A stretch of DNA of 64,000 bases from Trifolium pratense (lineage: Eukaryota; Streptophyta; Magnoliopsida; Fabales; Fabaceae), in NCBI RefSeq assembly GCF_020283565.1, contig NC_060065.1, positions 33,282,409 through 33,346,408 on the forward strand, in the 5' to 3' direction. Shown here in pieces: positions 35,201 to 46,006 of the stretch (within the stretch, counting starts at the first letter, position 1; each line of letters begins with the position of its first letter). The position numbers and the translations under genes are program-made. Below the pieces are notes generated by a model. The model was not told the origin of the DNA. It was given only the letters and a program-made list of their open reading frames with translations, and did not search any database.

Positions 35201-35826
35201 ATAATGTGTCTTTGTTTTCACCATCTTTGTATTTTCTTCGATTTTAAATATGAACAATTCTTTTTATAGATTCATTGAATAAATCATGTATTTGGACTTT
35301 ATTTAATCCATATATTTTTTTTAATGGCAGATACATATTTTATTTGAAGAACTAAAAAACTTTATTTGCATCTATTTGAAAATCGGTAGATTCTAATAGG
35401 CAATTGTGTTTTTCACCTTTACATTTCTCTAATTTTAATGAACTTTTCTATCTCTACTCTAGTACATATTTTTTTAATGCATGAAAAATAGTATTTTATT
35501 ACAAAAGCACAATAAGCCAAAAGAGGAAGGAATCATGAGAGACAGCACCTTGTTTTGCTTTTATAAAACAGTACTACATCACATTACATAACTTAATTAA
35601 TCAGTTAATCAAACAACCAACATCACTAATCACTGATCACACACAATCTAAGATCAAACACTAATCATACTTTATTATTATAAACTTTAATAACAACTTT
35701 TAGACTGCCCATCTTAACCTCTCATACCAATTATAATAAACACCAAACCAAACACTAGTATATAATCGCTTAATAAACTCAGCTTATTAACAAAACCACA
35801 CATAACCAATCTAATAATCTGCTTTT
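35201..35826. other. AT-rich 3' flank of ACC oxidase
   Basis: No gene seen. The right end probably contains the ACC oxidase 3' UTR. Confidence 0.4.
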
Positions 35827-38014
<2,188 letters not shown>

Positions 38015-38060
38015 TTATATGTGAGTAGTGTGATTCTTAGAAGTGCAATGCTGTTAATGT

Positions 38061-38067
38061 ATTTATA
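38061..38067 (-). promoter_or_regulatory. TATA box of the ACC oxidase gene
   Basis: On the minus strand CCTATAAATAC lies about 90 bp upstream of the ATG, the expected spacing for a short 5' leader. The copia LTR begins at 38110, about 43 bp further upstream. Confidence 0.75.
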
Positions 38068-38109
38068 GGCTCCAACTTGAAGGAATGAATAAATATCTAA
38101 TTATATAAG

Positions 38110-38301
38110 TGTTACGATATGTTATGATTCTCTCATTATAATAATTTATATTGTAATTAAGTTAGGATCATTAGTCTTTATGTGTATTTATTTTCTTTGT
38201 TTCTTTGTCTCTAATTCTATAATATAAATATGAGTTTTTACTTGTACTTGAAACACACAATGAATATACAAACATTTTATATATCTTCCTGAATTTCTAC
38301 A
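38110..38301 (+). repeat. 5' LTR of the copia element
   Basis: TGTTACGATATG to GAATTTCTACA, 192 bp, with a TATA-like stretch (tctataatataaat) near 38216. It differs from the 3' LTR at aattct/aatcct, aaatatgag/aaataggag and ctgaatt/ctgagtt. Confidence 0.95.
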
Positions 38302-38315
38302 TGGTATCCAGAGCT
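38302..38315 (+). other. primer binding site
   Basis: tggtatccagagct directly follows the LTR. It matches the initiator tRNA-Met site TGGTATCAGAGC except for one extra C. Confidence 0.85.
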
Positions 38316-38671
38316 TAGGTTTCTTTTTGGCTCACCCCTTTTATTATTTCCAGAGTATTCCATTTTTTTTTCCGCCGTTGCTACACCTACACGGGCTACA
38401 CTCATATTTGCTTAAGGTACCACCATATCCTTTTTTTTTTCCGGTGATTTTCTTTTCCCTGGTCAATATTATAAGGGACTTTATCCCCTTTGTTATCTCA
38501 CAAGCCAATCATCACATCAACCTGATTCCCCCAAATACTATTTTCATCGATTATTATATGTTGTTCTCCCCCTAGTGACAACGTGTATTTGGTCGATCAT
38601 ATCATCTGATTTTCTATAATTTTATTTTTTTTGGTCATCGATACTGTTAACAGTGTTGTTTTTGTTATATA
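38316..38671 (+). other. copia leader in place of an N-terminal gag
   Basis: Only about 360 bp separate the primer site from the polyprotein start. The pyrimidine-rich sequence holds no conserved gag domain, although copia gag proteins normally need some 200 codons before the zinc knuckles. A deletion in an ancestor is the simplest reading. Confidence 0.5.
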
Positions 38672-41600
38672 ATGGAGAGATACTGTGGTTGTTGCCGTAA
38701 TTATGGACATTCATTTTTTGATTGTCCTATGGTTGAATGTCATAACTGCATGAAAAAGGGTCATATGGCTTCAAATTGTTGTCGATATTGCAAGACAGCC
38801 GGACACTTGATTCAAAATTGTCCCACTCGTCCTCCACGATCTAATCAGAATAAAAATCAACATCGTCACAACTCTTCCAGGTCTGTAATTACAACTGATG
38901 CTGCTGCCAATGGATTTCTAGAATCTTCTCAATCTGCTTTGACTATCACAAATATTCAGTCTCTTCTTAGACAACTTCTTCCTTCCGGTAATACTCCCGC
39001 CGCTCTTTCCACCACACCAGGTAATTCCAAATGGTATTTTGATTCTGCCTGTTGTAACCACATGACATCTGCATCTCATTTATTTGCTTCCTTATCTAAA
39101 AATGACATTTCCCGTTCTATTCACACTGCTGATGGATCCCTTATGCATGTAAGCCACACATGTTCTATATCCCTATCTAATCTAAGCTTACCTAATACAT
39201 ACCTTATTCCTAAACTAAATTTTAATCTTATATCTATTGGTCAATTATGTGATCTTGGTTATGAAATTACATTCTCTTCCTCTGGATGTCGTGTGCAGGA
39301 TCCACGGACTGGACAACTCATAGGGACTGGACGTAAGATCGGAAGGTTATATGAGCTCATTGAACTGCATGTTCCTCTAGAGTCTAGCATTTGTGCGGCT
39401 TCCACAGACTCTTCCATTCAACTTTGGCATCGTCGTCTTGCCCATAGTTCTTTTGGTAAATTGCATCCTCTAGTGTCTCAAGGTTATTTAGGATCTGTCA
39501 TTAATGAGTCTTTTGATTGTTCTGCTTGTCAAACTGCTAAACAACCAGCCTTATCTTTTAATAAAAGTACTTCGATTTCAGCTTCAACATTTGATCTCGT
39601 GCACTCTGATATTTGGGGTCCTGCTCCCACACCTATTATGGGAGGTTCCCGGTATTTTGTTATATTTATTGATGATTATTCTCGTTTTACATGGATATAT
39701 ATGATGAAAAATAGGCATGAACTTTCTCAAATTTACATCAATTTTGCCAAAATGATTCAAACACAATTTTCAAAAGTCATTAAAGTTTTTCGACGAGATA
39801 ATGCCATGGAATATCGTGATTCTAAACTCTTGTCTTTTCTTCACGAGCAGGGAACCTTGTCTGAATTTTCATGTCCATATACATCTCAACAAAATGGTCG
39901 TGCTGAGAGAAAGCATCGTCACATTCTTGACTCAGTTCGTGCTATGCTTATCTCAGCCTCTTGTCCAGAACGCGCTTGGGGTGAAGCTGCTCTTACAGCT
40001 GTCCATATAATAAATCGTCTCCCTTCCTCTGTCATTGGCAATGTCTCTCCTTTTGAGCGTCTTTATCTCACTACACCAGATTATAAATCACTAAAGGTGT
40101 TTGGTTGTGCTTGTTTTGTCCTCCTCCAGCCCCATGAATATACTAAACTTGAGTCTCGTGCTTGTCTATGTTGTTTTCTTGGTTATGGGACTGAACACAA
40201 AGGTTATCGATGTTGGGACCCAATCTCCCAACGCATTCGTACCTCTCGTCATGTTGTCTTTTGGGAACATATATTAATGTTCTCTTCCTTGTCAAAGTTT
40301 AAGTCAATCCCTTCTACTTCAACTCCTCTCTTTACTAACCCCGATGTCGATTATTTTCCTAGTGACACAATTACAGGTTCTGAGACGCATGTTGGTTCAT
40401 CTAGTGAGCTTCCAACGCCTTCCGATATTCCATCCACTTCTAGTGATGATGTTTCGTCTGTTGATCCTGCACTGTCAACTATTGAGCTTCCTCCACGGGT
40501 AAGAAATCCACCTCCCTACCTTCGTGATAATTACCATTGTTATTCAACTATTCTTCAACATCATGAACCACAGTCCTATAAGGAAGCATCTGCAGATCCT
40601 CATTGGCAGCAAGCTATGCAGGAAGAATTACAGGCATTAGAGAAAACTCACACGTGGGACCTTGTTGATCCTCCTTCTGATAAGACTCTTGTAGGATGTA
40701 TGTGGGTTTATAAAATAAAGACTCTCTCTGATGGATCTATCGAGCGTTATAAAGCTCGTCTTGTGGCAAAAGGGTTCACTCAAGAGTATGGTATTGATTA
40801 TGAAGAAACATTTGCCCCTGTTGCACGCATCACATCAGTTCGAACTCTTCTTGCCATTGCTGCTACTCGCAAATGGAGGCTCACTCAAATGGATGTCAAA
40901 AATGCTTTTCTCAACGGCGAGTTAGAAGAAGAGGTTTACATGCGTCCTCCTCCAGGTTATACTTGTCAGGAAAACAAAGTGTGTCGCCTTCGTAAGGCTC
41001 TCTATGGTCTCAAACAAGCACCTAGAGCTTGGTTCTCTAAATTTCACAAGACTATCACCAAGTTGAATTTCTCCTCAAGTGCTCATGACTCTGCTCTTTT
41101 TACTCGAAAAACTGACAATGGTACTGTTGTCTTGCTTCTTTATGTCGATGACATGATTATCACCGGCGATGACTCTGTTGGAATTGAAGAGCTCAAGCAA
41201 TTCTTGTGTCAACATTTTGAGATGAAGGATCTTGGACCATTAAGTTACTTTTTGGGGATTGAAGTATTAACTTCTAGTGATGGCTTGTTTCTCTCACAAG
41301 CCAAGTATGCTTCCGATCATATCTCTCAAGCAGGTCTCACTGATTGTAAAATTGAACATACTCCTCTTGAACCCAATGTTCGCTTTACTCCTCAAGATGG
41401 TACTTTACTTAATGATGCTACTCTTTATCGGCAACTTGTAGGTAGTCTGATATACCTCATAGTTACTCGGCCGGATATTTCATATGTTGTTCATCTTGTG
41501 AGCCAATTTATGTCTGCTCCACGTACCACACATTATGCTGCTGTCCTCCGGATCATTCGATATATCAAAGGTACCTTATTTTATGGTCTTCATTACTCAG

Positions 41601-41737
41601 CTACATCCCCATTGATTCTTAGAGCCTACTCTGATGCTGATTGGGCCAGTGATCCAGTGATCGTCGTTCCACCACTGGTTTTTGTATTTTTCTTGGAGAT
41701 TCTCTTATATCTTGGCGTCGCAAGAAACAAACTTTGA
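38672..41737 (+). CDS. copia Gag-Pol polyprotein, frameshifted before the end of RNase H
   Basis: A 1021-residue frame. Order: three CX2CX4HX4C zinc knuckles (about residues 5-51); aspartic protease with DSA where DSG is usual (WYFDSACCNHMT); a GAG-pre-integrase zinc segment (LWHRRLAHSSFGKL ... CSACQTAKQ); integrase with the D,D,E residues (HSDIWGP; RRDNAMEY in place of the usual SDNGGEY-type core; QQNGRAERKH); reverse transcriptase (YKARLVAKGFTQEYGIDYEE, then YVDDM); and the first RNase H block (YSDADWASDP). A single-base loss near 41655-41659 then shifts the frame, so the last residues are not RNase H and a stop comes at 41737. The missing gag N-terminus, the protease change and the frameshift together suggest a defective copy. 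Confidence 0.93.
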   Translation: MERYCGCCRNYGHSFFDCPMVECHNCMKKGHMASNCCRYCKTAGHLIQNCPTRPPRSNQNKNQHRHNSSRSVITTDAAANGFLESSQSALTITNIQSLLRQLLPSGNTPAALSTTPGNSKWYFDSACCNHMTSASHLFASLSKNDISRSIHTADGSLMHVSHTCSISLSNLSLPNTYLIPKLNFNLISIGQLCDLGYEITFSSSGCRVQDPRTGQLIGTGRKIGRLYELIELHVPLESSICAASTDSSIQLWHRRLAHSSFGKLHPLVSQGYLGSVINESFDCSACQTAKQPALSFNKSTSISASTFDLVHSDIWGPAPTPIMGGSRYFVIFIDDYSRFTWIYMMKNRHELSQIYINFAKMIQTQFSKVIKVFRRDNAMEYRDSKLLSFLHEQGTLSEFSCPYTSQQNGRAERKHRHILDSVRAMLISASCPERAWGEAALTAVHIINRLPSSVIGNVSPFERLYLTTPDYKSLKVFGCACFVLLQPHEYTKLESRACLCCFLGYGTEHKGYRCWDPISQRIRTSRHVVFWEHILMFSSLSKFKSIPSTSTPLFTNPDVDYFPSDTITGSETHVGSSSELPTPSDIPSTSSDDVSSVDPALSTIELPPRVRNPPPYLRDNYHCYSTILQHHEPQSYKEASADPHWQQAMQEELQALEKTHTWDLVDPPSDKTLVGCMWVYKIKTLSDGSIERYKARLVAKGFTQEYGIDYEETFAPVARITSVRTLLAIAATRKWRLTQMDVKNAFLNGELEEEVYMRPPPGYTCQENKVCRLRKALYGLKQAPRAWFSKFHKTITKLNFSSSAHDSALFTRKTDNGTVVLLLYVDDMIITGDDSVGIEELKQFLCQHFEMKDLGPLSYFLGIEVLTSSDGLFLSQAKYASDHISQAGLTDCKIEHTPLEPNVRFTPQDGTLLNDATLYRQLVGSLIYLIVTRPDISYVVHLVSQFMSAPRTTHYAAVLRIIRYIKGTLFYGLHYSATSPLILRAYSDADWASDPVIVVPPLVFVFFLEILLYLGVARNKL

Positions 41738-42093
41738 CAGCCCGCTCTAGCACTGAAGCTGAATATCGTGCTCTTGCTGATACTACTTCTGAGATATTAT
41801 GGCTTCGTTGGCTTCTTTCTGATTTAGATACATTTCAACCTTCACCGACAGATCTTTATTGTGATAATCGAAGTGCCATTCAAATTGCTCACAATGATGT
41901 TTTCCATGAGCGAACAAAACATATTGAAATTGATTGTCACTTTATCCGCCAACATCTTCTCCGTGGTGAACTTCATCTTATATCTATCGGCACTCTAGAT
42001 CAACTTGCTGATTTGTTCACAAAACCTCATTCTCCAGGTCGCTTCCGCACTTTATTGTCCAAACTCAAGTTGTTTACAGCTCCACCCACTTGA
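41659..42093 (+). pseudogene. RNase H C-terminal part of the copia polyprotein, in the shifted frame
   Basis: The frame downstream of the shift carries the remaining RNase H blocks (SSTEAEYRAL; DNRSAIQIAHN; ERTKHIEIDCHFIR) and the usual copia tail (LADLFTKPHSPGRFRTLLSK). It stops at 42093, just before the polypurine tract. It is separated from the main frame by what looks like a one-base deletion near 41655-41659. Confidence 0.88.
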
Positions 42094-42096
42094 GTT

Positions 42097-42106
42097 TGAG
42101 GGGGGA
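42097..42106 (+). other. polypurine tract of the copia element
   Basis: tgagggggga lies immediately before the 3' LTR start at 42107. Confidence 0.85.
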
Positions 42107-42298
42107 TGTTACGATATGTTATGATTCTCTCATTATAATAATTTATATTGTAATTAAGTTAGGATCATTAGTCTTTATGTGTATTTATTTTCTTTGTTTC
42201 TTTGTCTCTAATCCTATAATATAAATAGGAGTTTTTACTTGTACTTGAAACACACAATGAATATACAAACATTTTATATATCTTCCTGAGTTTCTACA
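42107..42298 (+). repeat. 3' LTR of the copia element
   Basis: 192 bp, TGTTACGATATG to GAGTTTCTACA, differing from the 5' LTR at three positions. Followed by the target duplication ataag. Confidence 0.95.
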
Positions 42299-42303
42299 AT
42301 AAG

Positions 42304-42778
42304 AAAGTTCACTGTTCTGGAAAATTTACAAATAACCTTGCTTCAAATACTGTCATGTGTCTAAAGTAAGTGTATTTGGTGTCCAAAATTTGTGTAACTA
42401 AACTAATATTGCTGCAAACCGAGCCATATTGTGAGCCAACCAAGCCATTTTGTAAACTTGTGAGAGAAAAAGTTGCTTTTTGGCAAGCCATGGTAACATG
42501 GAAACAAATTTGGTTGCTTTTGAAACCAAGCCAACCAAGTCATTTTTATGTCAAATATTAAATGCAACTGTCACATGTCATTGTTATTTTTTCGACATTG
42601 TCATACACTTATCCAATGGGTCACATTCATATTCAACTCTTTATTTTTCCACCAAAGAACAATTTGAAATTTGAATTCAAATTTCATGAATTATATTCTT
42701 TATGGGTTAGGATTGTCTCCCGTGACAATCTCACGGGAGGGAGTAAAGTGTACATCCACACCCTCCATCTTTTCTTAT
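42304..42778. other. displaced upstream DNA of the ACC oxidase gene
   Basis: Before the copia insertion this sequence directly adjoined the ACC oxidase core promoter. Short frames on both strands lack motifs. A short inverted phrase (ctcccgtgacaatctcacgggag) lies at 42717. Confidence 0.5.
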
Positions 42779-42787
42779 TTAATTATT

Positions 42788-44060
42788 GGCTTAATTAGTT
42801 CTTTGGTCCCTTAAAGACATTTGAGGTTTCACAATGGTTCCTTAAAGAAAAAAAGTTCGAATTGATCCCTTAAAGACATCTCCGTTTGTCACATTGGTCT
42901 CTTCCGTCAAATTTTTCAAAAACCGGTAGTTTCACCAAATATGTCATACAATATAAGTGGTTCACCAAAGACCTCATTAATTTTTTAAAATTTTAACCAT
43001 TTGATATTTTTGTTAAAAAGACAACCATCAGATTTTGTAGGTCTATTGTATTTAATGGTGCACCACCAACACTTAATCTTGTTTTTGCTTTTCATCATCT
43101 TCTTTCTTCTGTTGTTCTTCATCTTCAACAACAATTTCTTAAACTGAAACAAAAACCCAGAAATTTCAATCCGAAAATCCAAAAGTAAAACACTTCAAGA
43201 AATCAGATCTGATAAAACACAATAAAAGAACCACAATCTCTCCATCAATCATTAGCCTTCAAAGCAAAAACCCTCTTCACTCCTTTTCCCACTTTAAGAA
43301 TGGCCAGAAAATGTTAACATATCAATTTCACCACTACCACCATCAACACCGTCATCACCATAACAATTTTCAACAACAATTCTCTCTACAACAATTTATG
43401 AGTTAAAGAATGATTTATGGGTTTGTGAAGTTTTGGGTTATAGATTTTAATTTATGGGTTAAAGAATGATTTACGGTGTTGTTGTGAAAATTAAGCTACT
43501 TTCTTAGTGTTGTTTTTGTTCGAATTAGCATGGTGGTGGTGTTCTTGTTGTTTAATTTTTTACATGGTATTGCTTTTGAATGAACTAGGGTTATTTAGCC
43601 CCTTTTTAATGGTTGTACCAGAGAAAGAGAGAGATGAAGAATAATTAAGATGAACAAAAATTCAACCTTTTGTAATTCAATAATGAAATTCTGGACTTTG
43701 AAGAAAAAATTCTGGCTTTTTTATGAATATGATGAAGATGACGATAAAGATGAAGGAGATGAGCGAACATGAAGAAATAGAAACAAAAATTAGTTGGTGA
43801 TGGTGCACTGTTAGATTCTGTGGACATGCAAAATCTAATGGTTGTTTCTCTTTCAAAAAGATCCAATGGTTAAGATTAAAAAATATATTGTAGTATATCA
43901 TGGACCACCTTCAATGTTGATCCACCTAATACATTTGTGGTTGATAAATTAACGGAAAAGACTAATGTGACAAATATAGATGTCTTTAAGGGACCAATCC
44001 GATCCTTTTTTTTAAGGGACCATTACGAAATCTAATGGTTTTTGTCTCATATATTAAGCC
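42788..44060. mobile_element. MULE-type non-autonomous element with perfect 9-bp TSD
   Basis: Flanked by ttaattatt at 42779-42787 and 44061-44069. Ends GGCTTAAT...ATTAAGCC begin long, gapped inverted repeats of about 125 bp, both containing ggtcccttaaagacat-type blocks and tttgtcacatt.gtct.ttccgt. A 9-bp duplication with long TIRs is the mark of Mutator-like elements. The 1-kb interior has no transposase. It holds modest open stretches (around 43200-43900) that could be captured host sequence, but I recognise no gene. Confidence 0.9.
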
Positions 44061-44207
44061 TTAATTATTAAAGGACATGTTCAAAAATAATGAGTGGTCA
44101 GGATCTCACAGAACTCTTCATTGACCGGAGACAATCTCGTCCCTATTCTTTATAACTTCTCATTTCTCTCTCATTTTATACATATTTTTTTTTGGAATAT
44201 AATATAA

Positions 44208-44882
44208 TCTATACATTTTACACGGGATAAATTCTAACTGATATAAATTTTAACTATCATATACGGGACAAATTATTACTGATAAAAATTTCAAAAAGAA
44301 TTATCATATATGAGACAAATTTTAACTATTTTTTTTTTTTGAAAAAAACTATTTTACACGGGATAAGTTATAAATGACATAAATTTTAACTACTATATAC
44401 TGGATAACTTTAATATCAAAATTTACATTAATCCATATTTAATTAATTATAATGTACTAAATAAACCAAACATTGTTGTACCAAAAAAAATAAATCTGGA
44501 TAAAATATGCTATCAGATATGAGACAAATTATAATTGATAAAAAATCAAAATTATTATCATATATACTAATTAAATCATGCGCGGGACAAAATACGATAC
44601 TAATTCAAATGCGAAAAAAATTATTTATAAGTACAAAATATATACATTGGTAAAAAAAATATGCTTTTGCATACGGGATATATAAATTATGACTTATAAA
44701 AATCTCAAAATTGTTATTATATATACTAAATAAATCATTAAATATTAATGAAATTTTTCTGTCTTTTTTCAAATGACTCTTAATGCAATATTTTATTTTC
44801 TTAATTTTAATTAGCAAAGTGTAACTTAAAAAAATATCTGTGTAACGTTACGACCCGTGCGATAGCACGGGTCTATTACTAG
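44208..44882 (+). mobile_element. non-autonomous Helitron
   Basis: The 3' end is a hairpin GACCCGTGC..GCACGGGTC followed by TATTACTAG and host T (44883). A suitable 5' end is TCTATACATTTTACACGGG after host A at 44208, but that choice is less certain. The interior is AT-rich with repeats of the type acgggataaattctaactga and gagacaaattataattgata. There is no Rep/helicase frame. Confidence 0.65.
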
Positions 44883-45116
44883 TTAATGGAAAAAATTATT
44901 CTTTCATTAATAAAAAGTATGTTACCTTATATATTAAAAATGCATTTAAAATCTATTATTAATTAAAAAATTAATTCAAAAATACATAAGATTTTTTTTG
45001 TTGGCATTAGTCCCCTGATTCTCAGGAAAAGAGATATGGTAATACAGAATTCGACCGCGAGGTTAAAAAAGAGGATGTAGGAAATTTTGGTCCAAAGTCC
45101 CTTAGCAACTCCTGTA
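44883..45116. other. AT-rich spacer
   Basis: Nothing recognisable beyond a fragment (ttggcattagtcccctgatt) that resembles part of the adjacent SINE. Confidence 0.35.
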
Positions 45117-45266
45117 GATTTTTGTTGGCTTTAATCATCAGTTTAATTTGGTTCGGGAGTCCGTTCAGATATCAAGTGATTCAAGCCCCTCTCGATTGCA
45201 GTTGCGGAGATCAAACCGTGGTCCTCCCTACCAAGTTCAGTGTCAATCACCACTGAACCAACTAAG
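45117..45266 (-). mobile_element. tRNA-derived SINE, family A (minus copy)
   Basis: On the minus strand: agttggttcagtggtgattg (box A), gaccacggtttgatctccgc (box B), then a body ending gccaacaaaaa. The same family, plus strand, is at 61045-61219. Confidence 0.75.
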
Positions 45267-45553
45267 AATTGACAATTCTCGTAGAATTTTAATGTGTCAA
45301 TTTCTATAATGAGATTTCATTTGAATTAAATTCAAAAAATGTAGCTTATAAAAAAAACAAAAAATGTAAAAAATCACTCTACTTAAATAAGAACAAAAAT
45401 CATACATTAAATAACTTCAAATAAAAAATATTCTGGTGAATCATTTGCATCAAATCCTCCGACCAAACCATTCAAAAACATATTCAGAATAATTATTTCA
45501 ATTCAGCAATAATATTATCTCCCATAATAAGATAATCTCCAACAACACTTTCA

Positions 45554-45702
45554 AGTGAACTTAACTCAGTTGAAAGAGACATCACACAATATATACAGGA
45601 GTCGGGGTTCGAACCCCGACACTCCTTATTTATTTTTAAGGTGAATTTTCTTGTCACTAGATTACTCGACCAAATTAGTTAAAAAAAAAAACTACTAAAA
45701 AA
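45554..45702 (+). mobile_element. tRNA-derived SINE, family B (plus copy)
   Basis: ttaactcagttgaaagagac (box A) and ggggttcgaaccccgac (box B), then a body (aaggtgaattttcttgtcac) and an A-rich tail. It is the same family as the PTOX intron copy. Confidence 0.75.
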
Positions 45703-45884
45703 AAAAATTTTAATCTCAAATAACCCAAAAAATCATGCACTAAATAATTTTTTGTATGTAGACGAAGTAACAAGTGTCATTGAAATTTACACCTAATTCC
45801 ACTCATCTCCATCTGCATAATAGAAGCAAACTAGCTGGAAAATTCATTTGATCAACTGTGACAATTATATTGACAAAATTGATT

Positions 45885-46006
45885 ACTAGATCATCAGTTT
45901 CTTGGATGCACATATCCTTCCAAGACATCGCAACATTTTTTCCTTTTACGAATATCATGAACAACTTTAGGGCCACTAGTATACTTGACCTTCATCACCG
46001 TATCCC
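45885..46006 (-). pseudogene. possible exon-like gene fragment
   Basis: A minus-strand stretch reads as about 38 residues containing TVMKVKYTSGPKVVHDIRKR, then KKCCDVLEGYVHPRN and a stop. An AG acceptor-like site precedes it. The composition is strikingly protein-like compared with its surroundings, but I do not recognise a family and no other exon is seen nearby. Confidence 0.25.

Larger units (their letters stand above)
38110..42298 (+). mobile_element. complete Ty1/copia LTR retrotransposon in the ACC oxidase promoter
   Basis: Two 192-bp LTRs (38110-38301 and 42107-42298) are flanked by the perfect 5-bp duplication ataag (38105-38109 and 42299-42303). PBS, polypurine tract and protease-integrase-RT-RNase H order are present. 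The LTRs differ at three sites by eye, so the insertion is fairly young. It is head-to-head with the ACC oxidase gene. The polyprotein is broken by a frameshift and gag is short, so it is probably not autonomous. Confidence 0.95.

Noticed and set aside
39504..40925. Several 60-70 residue frames inside the copia element on both strands
   Set aside because: Off-frame shadows of the polyprotein.
42309..42674. Short frames upstream of the MULE
   Set aside because: Overlap one another on both strands with no motif; the region is former ACC oxidase promoter DNA.
45601..45620. tRNA genes at the GGTTCGAACCC box B sites (also near 23440, 57495 and 4258)
   Set aside because: No cloverleaf or anticodon arm. 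Each is followed by a SINE body and A-rich tail, and one is flanked by a 17-bp TSD.
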